A stretch of 64,000 bases of DNA from an uncultured Collinsella sp. GTDB lineage: Bacteria; Actinomycetota; Coriobacteriia; Coriobacteriales; Coriobacteriaceae. Made by a program: the position numbers and the translations under genes. Positions within the stretch are counted from its first letter, which is position 1, and each line of letters starts with the position of its first letter. Shown here one piece after another: positions 9,801-18,009 of this stretch. The stretch lies in NCBI GenBank assembly GCA_900540855.1, contig UQHK01000003.1:135882-199881 (forward strand), given 5' to 3'. The notes under the pieces are model-generated. The model did not search any database and was not told where the DNA came from. It was given only the letters and a program-made list of their open reading frames with translations.

Positions 9801-10577
9801 CGCGGTCTGCCCCTCAATGCTCGGCTGTTGCTCGAGCGTCTCGCCCTTCAACTTAAACGACCCAGGCACAAACGAAAAATTCTCACCAAGCACATCAGTG
9901 AGTTGGACATTGTGAGCATAGGACTGGACCTCGAGATTAAGGGTCCATGTTACTTTTCCCTCGCCGCCGTTTTGAGGGACGAACTGTCCTTTTTTCTCTC
10001 CCGTCACAGCGCCGTCCCTGGTCGCAATGTCAATTCCGGCCGTTCCGGGAAATTCGACTTTTGTTGTATCGCCGGAGCCAACGTTCTCATTTGCCAGCTT
10101 GAATGAAAAATCAACACCAACATGAACATCGGACGGATTCGTATTAATCCAGTTTTGGTCAAAAGCGAAAATCAGCTTATTATTCTCGCACTTCCAGGTG
10201 CCAGCCTTTTTGCCCGAACCGTCATAGAGCGGCCCGCCTTCATCCTTCAATAACTTAACATTGCTCGGAAGAGAGTACTCCGCAACATTTTGCGCCGAGC
10301 TCGGGGTATGGTCCGACCTAAAGTCCGCGCTAAACGAACCGTAGAGTGTGTCGGTCGAAAGCACGTCAGTATCACTCAAAGGCACTTTACGGTTCTCGAC
10401 AATGGTATACAGCTCAACCGTAACGTCCGCCGTATTCTCATCAATCACAATCGGCGTCGGCGTCGTCGCATCCTCGGCGCGCACGGGGGCTGCACCGTGA
10501 AAAACTGCGGCGGTGAGGCTAATCAAAATGAAGATCAGGGCCGCCATACCCAGCGACCGTGAGCGGTGTGCGTCCAT
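6879..10577 (-). CDS. Large pilus tip adhesin with Cna-B and pilin isopeptide domains, LPEAG anchor
   Basis: First gene of the pilus locus, 1232 residues. Signal peptide 1-34 (MAALIFILISLTAAVF). Residues ~35-900 hold several collagen-adhesin-like beta sandwiches (for example VTWTLNLEVQSYAHNVQLTD). A Cna-B domain near residue 980 has the E-box TLYCLKETTAPEGY. A Spy0128/FctA-like pilin isopeptide domain lies at ~1085-1195 (TYKYFISEVVPEG). The end is LPEAG, a hydrophobic helix and ARRHRDQGRGG. LPxAG is a variant sorting motif. Size, order and anchor fit a tip adhesin; the ligand is unknown. ATG 10577 has AGGGGA 6 bases upstream. The gene looks more AT-rich than its housekeeping neighbours, which suggests acquisition or different selection. 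Confidence 0.85.
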   Translation of the reverse strand: MDAHRSRSLGMAALIFILISLTAAVFHGAAPVRAEDATTPTPIVIDENTADVTVELYTIVENRKVPLSDTDVLSTDTLYGSFSADFRSDHTPSSAQNVAEYSLPSNVKLLKDEGGPLYDGSGKKAGTWKCENNKLIFAFDQNWINTNPSDVHVGVDFSFKLANENVGSGDTTKVEFPGTAGIDIATRDGAVTGEKKGQFVPQNGGEGKVTWTLNLEVQSYAHNVQLTDVLGENFSFVPGSFKLKGETLEQQPSIEGQTATLSLGDLSKGTYTVTYDSVMNPNVSVNNYDWINELSGSKNKADWTWGQNKKESSGCEGVVANRFRYDMIQKSDGTGTPSDIKWIVTLNNGDIKTDMNGYTFTDTLDKKQKYIGSYTVYRGLNKSEKVDEGNLSSSAETFSYTFRDLKEAEKYQPYQIEYHTQMTDQNSYDPVTNTAEIKREGTTSPSGTSKATFRRGIVEQLITKELISHGENGHATWTTHVKIPETVDVSQVQILDTFKSTYLQHLKVESLAVKIGDTTLSEGASTSGDYYFYTRDKVERGNKINFNIQLRATETVMRELRANEYQIDVVYTTATDNLDGQYWNLAAVQFPFAGKDFKQYSSEPYYIVNNSETPDVDKSSDGYTWDGKFDWSKVEPGSTEKGAWIATWTVCANRYKTPANQFYGAGKLDGQPITIKDTLPADGTMSYVPGSATYTLYANPYDERREAEREVANRSVEGSVSGNEVTFSIPTTELKNYAGFAKLTYKTAIKRSVLNTSTNSTTLKNLASAESGSKTFDSGRGTVTIKNNVLQKTGDQVANSNRIKYTIWVNESAVDLKSDSGFLELVDVMDAKCTLVTDSVKVYQFDGTGWSLLSSNQYRVGAQAVPDQSGSTCTKMTLTVPDEEYLKVEYEIIPAGNTGEQVSLTNKASLKGDLEANAGHSKDWEIQKLNGSAVGSGGGITVTKVDASDITKKLPGAEFTLYEVNMDEALKSGVDGAMTEFQKVTTNSNGEAAFGSAGNKMKAYTLYCLKETTAPEGYTAISEPIWIMLKGQDEQQYRDALAQVESLKWACPVVKTPTASTGIMVSDEPYSGQAEISAVKSLQGSTLQRDQFEFVLKDANHKVLKTTKNDANGNINFVLDYTEEGTYKYFISEVVPEGAVNGVKDHITYDTTEHEVEVVVTNGEGKLNATVTYDGTSSTPPTFTNRYSTTLPEAGGAGLTMTYLAGASLLCFAATWMHARRHRDQGRGGSRE

Positions 10578-10910
10578 AGTTGTCCCCTAATTCCTACAAC
10601 ACGTTGTGGAATACGGCGAATCGTCGGACCGAACACAAACCCCAACATCAACGAGAACCTACCTAGCGCATTGCAAGAACCCACTGGGGAGCAACTTCTA
10701 AGACGGTTCGTCTATGCCACAATGCATAAAATACAATATAGATACCAGTCATGTAAACCGCAGGTAAAGAGGTCTTTTAATTTAATACCAGTTGATATTT
10801 ACCTGTTAACAGTTTTGTATCATACCGGCTATATTCAGTGAAATTATGTATATGTTTAAACAATTTAACTTTGACTGGAAGGCCGATCGGAGGGATAGTC
10901 GCCCCAGCTG
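10578..10910. other. Non-coding region upstream of the pilus locus
   Basis: About 330 AT-rich bases with no convincing gene. On the - strand TTTACA followed 18 bases later by TATTTT (about 10728-10757) is a possible promoter for the tip adhesin gene. An 8-bp inverted repeat, CAGGTAAA (about 10760) and TTTACCTG (about 10799), lies just upstream and could be an operator. Both calls are tentative. Confidence 0.35.
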
Positions 10911-10940
10911 TGGTGCAAACGAACCTGTCCCCTTGCACCA
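10911..10940. repeat. Hairpin repeat with CCTGTCCCC core (same family as 3187-3248)
   Basis: TGGTGCAA...TTGCACCA arms of 8 bp enclose CGAACCTGTCCCC. It abuts the typA terminator, mirroring the position of the copies at 3187-3248 next to another terminator. Confidence 0.6.
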
Positions 10941-10974
10941 AAAAGGGCGCCGACCATCGCGGTCGACGCCCTTT
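10939..10974 (-). terminator. Intrinsic terminator of typA
   Basis: Read on the - strand: AAAGGGCGTCGACC, a 5-base loop, GGTCGGCGCCC and then TTTTT. The stem is about 14 bp with one mismatch. It lies 28 bases beyond the typA stop. Confidence 0.85.
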
Positions 10975-11001
10975 CTTGTTAGTCGCTATAAAGCCCGGCG
11001 C

Positions 11002-12840
<1,839 letters not shown>

Positions 12841-12957
12841 GTAGTTCCCCTATCTTCTATCCATATACAAGCGGCACGCGTATGCGACCCACCCAGCAAT
12901 GCAACGCTCGGCGGGAATATTGAGCCTTTTACCGAAAACTCGTTTATTTTAGCGATT

Positions 12958-13407
12958 TTAGATGAGAGGGGTTTCCTCACCTGCAGGTTCAGGGTCGCTC
13001 CACATAAAACCATCGCCGGCACCCATGCCCTCATACAGCACGTATGCCGAAAAACCGCTCTCGAGCGTGGTTTCGAAGAAACTCACGAGCAGGGCGTCGT
13101 GATAGCCGCCGTCAATTTCGACACAACCGGTGTAGCCGATGGCATAGCGGGCGATGCGGCCCAGCCCCTCGTCCTTAAGACCCATCTTGTGCTCGGAGAT
13201 AAAGTTGGTGGCGGCCTCCAGGCATGCCTCCTCGCCATCTTCGTCGAGCGCCGCCAGATATCGGTTGGAAGCAGCGTCCTCGATCGCCACAACTACGCCC
13301 GGATTCTCGCCGGCGGCAAGGTCGTCCAAGAACGCGCCGATCAGATCGCACACCATGGCGTCGAGCTCGGCGGAGACGTTACCGGCGTCCTGCATATCCT
13401 GTGCCAT
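12958..13407 (-). CDS. Conserved hypothetical acidic protein
   Basis: 149 residues, soluble and acidic, no signal peptide and no membrane segment. No domain is recognised. An Asp/Glu/Ala-rich N-terminus is followed by an alpha/beta region (IARYAIGYTGCVEIDGGYHD). It lies 30 bp downstream of the small membrane protein gene at 13438 and ahead of typA, all on the same strand, so it may be co-transcribed with the 13438-14325 genes. Codon use is like the neighbours. ATG 13407 is preceded by GGAAGG. Confidence 0.65.
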   Translation of the reverse strand: MAQDMQDAGNVSAELDAMVCDLIGAFLDDLAAGENPGVVVAIEDAASNRYLAALDEDGEEACLEAATNFISEHKMGLKDEGLGRIARYAIGYTGCVEIDGGYHDALLVSFFETTLESGFSAYVLYEGMGAGDGFMWSDPEPAGEETPLI

Positions 13408-13437
13408 CTTTAGACCTTCCCATCGAGTCCGGCGTCG

Positions 13438-13794
13438 TTACAGTTCCTGTGCCTCGGCAGCGATCTTGGCGGCAGCGTCGCGGGCGCGCATCATATCCAT
13501 CGCGCGCTTGTCGAGTACCTTGATCTGGTTGGTCAGCATGACCGCATCGACCACACCCCAGATTACCAAGCCTGTTGAAATCGAAAACCCAAGCGCACCA
13601 ACTGTACCACGAAGGCGCGAGCAGATTACCGCGACAAGGGCGGAGACGACAACCATCTTGATAAACGAGCCGCGGCGCTCGCGAAGCGTGCGGGCCTGCG
13701 TCACATAGGCAATGCGAGCCGCCTCAGAAGCCTCCGAGCGCATCTGGGCCTCGCGCGCGATGGCGGCCGCTTCAGCCGATACGCGGGTACCCAT
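13438..13794 (-). CDS. Small membrane protein of unknown function
   Basis: 118 residues from ATG 13794, which has GGAGAGG 6 bases upstream. An upstream ATG at 13824 touches the previous stop but has no site. A charged Ala-rich helix (residues 1-40) precedes two hydrophobic segments (VVVSALVAVICS and LGFSISTGLVIWGVVDAVML) and a charged C-terminal helix that may form a coiled coil. No family is recognised. It sits directly behind the bifunctional nuclease gene and is probably co-transcribed. Confidence 0.65.
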   Translation of the reverse strand: MGTRVSAEAAAIAREAQMRSEASEAARIAYVTQARTLRERRGSFIKMVVVSALVAVICSRLRGTVGALGFSISTGLVIWGVVDAVMLTNQIKVLDKRAMDMMRARDAAAKIAAEAQEL

Positions 13795-13824
13795 CAGCGA
13801 CCTCTCCGCTCGCGTGCCAGACAT

Positions 13825-14325
13825 TTAGAAATCATCGGGGGAGAGCGTATGGACGAACTCGTCGAACTTCTCGAACTCCTGCTCGTCGTCGACATCCTCG
13901 GCGTGGGTGGAAACAGTGCCCAGGCGATTCATGATGTCGTCCTCCACAAACATGGGGGCATTGCTGCGCACGGCAAGGGCAATGGCATCACTGGGGCGGG
14001 CGTCGATCTTGCGCTCCTCGCCATCGGCCAGTACGACGATCGTCGCGTAGAACACCGGCGGCTCGGCGCGAACGATCTCGATGCGCTCGAGCTTGGCGCC
14101 CAGGGCGTCAACGGTATCGAGCAGCAGGTCATGGGTAATCGGGCGCTCGGCGCGGCCGCTATCGATGCCGCGGCTGATGGCAGCAGCTTCAAACGAACCA
14201 GTCTGAATGGAAAGGGAACGCAGCGGCGCGGGCGAGTCCGATTTGCTGCTGCGCTCACGAAGTACGATAAGCGATGGCACGGGACCGGCGGCCATGACGA
14301 TGGTCTCTATGTCGACGCGAACCAT
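13825..14325 (-). CDS. Bifunctional nuclease (BFN/DUF151) family protein
   Basis: 166 residues from ATG 14325 (MVRVDIETIVMAAG), with a strong GGAGGTG site; an upstream in-frame start at 14355 is less likely. It carries the DUF151 core: an N-terminal strand region, RPITHDLLLDTVDALGAKLERIEI, and the signature DARPSDAIALAVRSNAPMFV. In plants this fold has DNase and RNase activity, but the bacterial role is unproven. An acidic tail (DDEQEFEKFDEF) follows. Complete and normal in size. First gene of a leftward run ending before typA. Confidence 0.88.
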   Translation of the reverse strand: MVRVDIETIVMAAGPVPSLIVLRERSSKSDSPAPLRSLSIQTGSFEAAAISRGIDSGRAERPITHDLLLDTVDALGAKLERIEIVRAEPPVFYATIVVLADGEERKIDARPSDAIALAVRSNAPMFVEDDIMNRLGTVSTHAEDVDDEQEFEKFDEFVHTLSPDDF

Positions 14326-14437
14326 GGAACACCTCCGGTACGTAGCGGTTAACACGCGGCAGCGCGCCGCATTGAATAGCTATACTACCCAATCTTTCGC
14401 ACAGCACACAAAACCAAAATGTGATTTATCGCAGACA

Positions 14438-14471
14438 AGAAAAAAGCCCTGAGGCAACGCCCCAAGGCTCT
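14438..14471 (-). terminator. Terminator behind the tRNA Ile-Ala-Ile cluster
   Basis: On the - strand AGCCTTGGGGC pairs imperfectly with GCCTCAGGGCT, followed by TTTTTT. It lies 13 bases beyond the last tRNA. Confidence 0.75.
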
Positions 14472-14483
14472 TCACAGTTTTGA

Positions 14484-14560
14484 TGGTGGACCTGACAAGA
14501 TTCGAACTTGTGACCTCCCGGTTATCAGCCGGACGCTCTAACCAACTGAGCTACAGGTCC
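14484..14560 (-). tRNA. tRNA-Ile (GAT)
   Basis: 77 bases including an encoded CCA. Acceptor GGACCTG/CAGGTCC, anticodon loop CTGATAA with GAT, T-loop GTTCGAA. Identical to the copy at 14708-14784. Confidence 0.95.
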
Positions 14561-14564
14561 ATCA

Positions 14565-14640
14565 TGGTGGAGGTTAGGGGGATCGAACCCCTGACCTCAG
14601 GCTTGCAAAGCCCGCGCTCTCCCAGCTGAGCTAAACCCCC
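14565..14640 (-). tRNA. tRNA-Ala (TGC)
   Basis: 76 bases with encoded CCA. Acceptor GGGGGTT/AACCTCC, anticodon loop TTTGCAA, T-loop GTTCGAT. It lies 4 bases upstream of the first tRNA-Ile in transcription order. Confidence 0.95.
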
Positions 14641-14651
14641 ACGGAGACAGT

Positions 14652-14696
14652 AATAAACACCCCAGCGGCGACTCGGCTCTCGCTGGGGTGTTTATT
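14652..14696. repeat. 15-bp perfect inverted repeat between tRNA-Ile and tRNA-Ala
   Basis: AATAAACACCCCAGC (14652-14666) pairs with 14682-14696 around a 15-base loop. It lies between two tRNA genes of the same cluster. It resembles a terminator, but its T-run is broken (TTTATT). It may act as a processing signal or partial terminator. Confidence 0.75.
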
Positions 14697-14707
14697 GCGA
14701 AAGAAAG

Positions 14708-14784
14708 TGGTGGACCTGACAAGATTCGAACTTGTGACCTCCCGGTTATCAGCCGGACGCTCTAACCAACTGAGCTACAGGTCC
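14708..14784 (-). tRNA. tRNA-Ile (GAT), first gene of the cluster
   Basis: Same 77-base sequence as 14484-14560, including CCA. It is preceded on the - strand by a near-consensus promoter. Confidence 0.95.
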
Positions 14785-14798
14785 ATCGCGCAAGGGAT

Positions 14799-14828
14799 AT
14801 ATTAGACGAGTCGTTACGCGCGCGTCAA
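14799..14828 (-). promoter_or_regulatory. Promoter of the tRNA cluster
   Basis: On the - strand TTGACG, an 18-base spacer, then TAATAT, ending 14 bases before the first tRNA-Ile. Confidence 0.75.
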
Positions 14829-14855
14829 CAACTTTTTTGAAAATCTTTGAGGGGT

Positions 14856-14992
14856 GTCGGCCCCGGCTGCCCGGCGGCATGCGAAGTCGCCTGCTCGGAC
14901 AGTCCTGCTCGCACGGAGAGCACATTAAGTGCTCTCCGGCTCGTGCGGAACTCGCGATCGACTTCGTATGCCGCCGGGCAGCCGGGGCCGAC
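14856..14992. repeat. 137-bp cruciform-forming palindrome
   Basis: Arms of 33 bp (14856-14888 and 14960-14992, beginning GTCGGCCCCGGCTGCCC) differ at one position. Between them a second perfect hairpin, GGAGAGCAC (14915-14923) with 14929-14937, has an ATTAA loop. It lies between the gyrA terminator and the tRNA promoter, and it is the only notable structure in this ~300-bp gene-free stretch. Confidence 0.8.
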
Positions 14993-15010
14993 GCGAGGTT
15001 CAAGATTGTC

Positions 15011-15044
15011 AAAAAAGCGGTCGGCGCGCAGATGCGCCGACCGC
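15011..15044 (-). terminator. Intrinsic terminator of gyrA
   Basis: Perfect 11-bp stem GCGGTCGGCGC/GCGCCGACCGC with a 6-base loop, followed on the - strand by TTTTTT. Confidence 0.9.
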
Positions 15045-15084
15045 CGATATATGGGGTCTGATATTTTCTACCAGCTAGGGCCTC

Positions 15085-17826
15085 TTACTCGTCTAGGAGA
15101 TCTTCTGGCATGTCGTTGCCGTCGCCTAGATCGACAGGGGTTTCTTCGGGGGCAGAGCCGTCTTCCGTGGCTTCGCCTTCGGGCTTCTCCTTGACGGCCG
15201 TCATGCGGGCTACGGCGCAGATGCGGTCGTTGTCGTCGACGGTCATCATCTTGACGCCCTGGGTAGCGCGGCCAGTCTGGCTGATCTCGTCGGTCTTGAC
15301 GCGAATGACCGTCGCGCCCTCCGTCACGATGAACAGCTCGTGCTGCGGGCCCACCGTCTTCATGGCCGCGAGGTTGCCCTTACGCTCGGTCATTTGGATG
15401 GTGTAGACGCCCTGGCCGCCGCGATTCTGCTCCGGGTAGTCCGCGACCGGCGTGCGCTTGCCGTAGCCGCGCTCGGTGATGACGAACAGATCGCCGTTGC
15501 CGTTAGTGACTTCCATGCCCAGAACGCTCACGCCGTCCTTCATACCGATACCGCGAACGCCGCTGGTATCGCGGCCGGTGGCGCGCACCTGCTCCTCGGA
15601 GAACATGATCGCCTTGCCCGCGGTGGTGGCCAGGATAATCTTGTCGCCCTCGCGCACGCGGCGCACGTTCAGCAGCGCGTCGTCGTCACGCAGGTTGATA
15701 GCGATCAGGCCGTCGCGACGGCTGCGGTCATATGCGCTCATCACGGTCTTCTTGACCATGCCGCTCTTGGTGGCAAACATCAGATACTCGTCGGCAGGGA
15801 ACTCGCGGCAGCTGATGACGCTCGCGATCTTCTCGCCCTCCTCGAAGGGCAGCAGGTTGACGATCGCGGTACCGCGCGCCTGGCGCGTACCCACCGGCAG
15901 CTCGTGCACCTTCAGGCGATAGACCTTGCCCTTGCTCGAGAAGAACAGCACGTACTCGTGCGTGGACGCGATGAACATTTCGTCGATGACATCGTCCTCT
16001 TTGAGGTTGACGCCCGACACGCCCTTGCCGCCGCGTTTCTGGGCGCGGTAGGCGGCCACCGGGATGCGCTTGACATAGCCGGTGTGGGTGATGGTCACGA
16101 CCATGTCCTCGTCGGCAATGAGGTCCTCGACGTCCAGGTCCTTCTCGACCTGGCTGATCTCGGTGCGGCGCTTATCGCCAAACTTCTTGGAGATCTCGCG
16201 CATCTCTTCCTTAATGACGCCCAGGATCTTCTCCTCGTGCGCCAGCAGGTCCTCGTAGTAGGCGATGGCACGGCGCAGGCCGTCCAGCTCTTCCTGAATC
16301 TTGTCGCGCTCCAGGCCGGTCAGGCGGCGCAGCTTCATCTCGAGGATGGCCGTGGTCTGCTCGGGCGTAAAGCCAAAGCGCTCGATCAGGCGGCTGCTGG
16401 CCTCGGAATCAGTCTGCGAGGAGCGGATGATGCTGATGACCTCGTCGATATGGTCAAGGGCCATCAGGTAGCCCTCAAGGATATGCGCGCGGGCCTGGGC
16501 CTTCTTAAGGTCGAAGCGGGTGCGGCGGGTGACGACGTCGACCTGGTGGTCGATGTAGTGCTGCAGCATCTCGCGCAGGCTCAGGCATTTGGGAACGCCG
16601 TTGACAAGCGCCAGGTTGTTGGCGCCAAAGGTCGTCTGCAGCGAGGTGTACTTGTACAGGTTGTTGAGCACGACCTGCGGGATGACGCCCTTCTTGAGTT
16701 CGATGACCAGACGGATACCCTTCTGGTTGGACTCATCGCGCATGTCCGAGATGCCCTCGATGCGCTTGTCGTTGACGAGCTGGGCGATCTTCTCCTGCAG
16801 GGTGCCCTTGTTGACCATGTAGGGAATCTCGGTAAAGACCAGGCGGTTGCGGCCGGTCTTGGTGGATTCCACGTGGGCCTTGGCGCGCACGGTAATGGAG
16901 CCGCGGCCGGTCTCGTAGCTCTGCTTAATGCCGGCGCTGCCCATGATGATGGCGCCGGTGGGGAAGTCCGGACCGGGCATGATCTGCATGAGCTCGTCGA
17001 CAGTGGCGTCGGGATTATCGATCAGGTAGCAGGTTGCCTCGATCGCCTCGGTGAGGTTATGCGGGGCGATATTGGTGGCCATGCCGACGGCGATGCCCTG
17101 GCTGCCGTTGACCAGCAGGTTGGGGAAGCGCGCAGGCAGCGCCTGAGGCTCGGCGAGCGATTCGTCGTAGTTGGGCTGCCAGTCGACGGTATCCTTCTGC
17201 AGGTCACGCAGCAGCTCCATGGCGGGCTTTGCCAGGCGGCTCTCGGTGTAACGCATGGCAGCGGCGCCGTCGCCGTCGATGTTGCCGAAGTTGCCGTGGC
17301 CGTCGATGAGCGGCGTGCGCATGGAGAACCACTGCGCCAGGCGAACCATTGCCTCGTAGACCGCGGAGTCACCATGCGGATGGTACTTGCCGATAACTTC
17401 GCCGACCGTCCAGGCCGACTTCTTGTGCGGACGGTTGGGGTAGATGCCGCTCTCGTTCATCGCGTACAGAATGCGGCGGTGAACCGGCTTTAGGCCGTCG
17501 CGCACGTCCGGCAGGGCGCGCGCCGTGATGACCGACATCGAATACTCGATGAACGACTGTTTCATCTCACGGCCGAACTCCGAAATCTGGAGCTGGCCGC
17601 CATTGATATCCTCGCCGGCCGAGGCGCCACGGTCGACTTCGCCAAAGCTCTCCTCGAGCTCGCCGTCGTCGTCTTCTTCCTCATCATCATCGGCATCGGG
17701 GTTATAGGCGTCCGGATCGCCGTCCTCGCCCTGCTCAGCACGGGCAAGCAGGCGCTTCAGATCGTCGGGCATGCCGGCATCGCCGGCCTCGCCCATACCC
17801 TCGTTATTGTTGATATCGTCTGCCAC
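15085..17826 (-). CDS. gyrA: DNA gyrase subunit A
   Basis: 913 residues. With GyrB it introduces negative supercoils. Start GTG 17826 with GAGGAGG 5 bases upstream. The catalytic core begins only at about residue 85 (GREMKQSFIEYSMSV). Before it lies a very acidic extension rich in D/E (residues 20-75) that is absent from typical GyrA. The breakage-reunion domain has HPHGDSAVYEAMVR; the position equal to E. coli Ser83 is Ser, with Glu at the Asp87 position. The active Tyr follows in the AAAMRYTESRL motif. The C-terminal beta-pinwheel carries a GyrA box, QKRGGKG, supporting gyrase rather than topoisomerase IV. The tail is acidic. It sits downstream of gyrB with a 106-bp hairpin between them. 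Confidence 0.97.
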   Translation of the reverse strand: MADDINNNEGMGEAGDAGMPDDLKRLLARAEQGEDGDPDAYNPDADDDEEEDDDGELEESFGEVDRGASAGEDINGGQLQISEFGREMKQSFIEYSMSVITARALPDVRDGLKPVHRRILYAMNESGIYPNRPHKKSAWTVGEVIGKYHPHGDSAVYEAMVRLAQWFSMRTPLIDGHGNFGNIDGDGAAAMRYTESRLAKPAMELLRDLQKDTVDWQPNYDESLAEPQALPARFPNLLVNGSQGIAVGMATNIAPHNLTEAIEATCYLIDNPDATVDELMQIMPGPDFPTGAIIMGSAGIKQSYETGRGSITVRAKAHVESTKTGRNRLVFTEIPYMVNKGTLQEKIAQLVNDKRIEGISDMRDESNQKGIRLVIELKKGVIPQVVLNNLYKYTSLQTTFGANNLALVNGVPKCLSLREMLQHYIDHQVDVVTRRTRFDLKKAQARAHILEGYLMALDHIDEVISIIRSSQTDSEASSRLIERFGFTPEQTTAILEMKLRRLTGLERDKIQEELDGLRRAIAYYEDLLAHEEKILGVIKEEMREISKKFGDKRRTEISQVEKDLDVEDLIADEDMVVTITHTGYVKRIPVAAYRAQKRGGKGVSGVNLKEDDVIDEMFIASTHEYVLFFSSKGKVYRLKVHELPVGTRQARGTAIVNLLPFEEGEKIASVISCREFPADEYLMFATKSGMVKKTVMSAYDRSRRDGLIAINLRDDDALLNVRRVREGDKIILATTAGKAIMFSEEQVRATGRDTSGVRGIGMKDGVSVLGMEVTNGNGDLFVITERGYGKRTPVADYPEQNRGGQGVYTIQMTERKGNLAAMKTVGPQHELFIVTEGATVIRVKTDEISQTGRATQGVKMMTVDDNDRICAVARMTAVKEKPEGEATEDGSAPEETPVDLGDGNDMPEDLLDE

Positions 17827-17903
17827 GTTACCTCCTCATGGTTTGCGTGGTCCATTAGTTCCCTACCACGGAGACGAATTACCGGGAACACCAGATAACC
17901 CTC

Positions 17904-18009
17904 CTAGGTTTTCCAGGTGCCCCAGGTTGCCCTGAAGGATGAGGGCGCGCGCCTTGCGTGCGGCGCCCGAAATCCTGAAGGGCAAGATGGGGTGCCTGGG
18001 AAAGCTAGG
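17904..18009. repeat. Imperfect ~106-bp palindrome between gyrB and gyrA
   Basis: CCTAGGTTTTCCAGGTG... (from 17904) pairs with the segment ending at 18009 at roughly 80% of positions. An inner perfect GGGCGC/GCGCCC pair closes a GC-rich loop. The right end includes the gyrB stop codon. It could attenuate read-through from gyrB to gyrA. Confidence 0.6.

Noticed and set aside
3329..10577. Sortase gene in the pilus locus
   Set aside because: Both strands were read; no protein with a TLxTC-type sortase motif is present.
15340..17493. 717-codon forward frame
   Set aside because: Antisense to gyrA.
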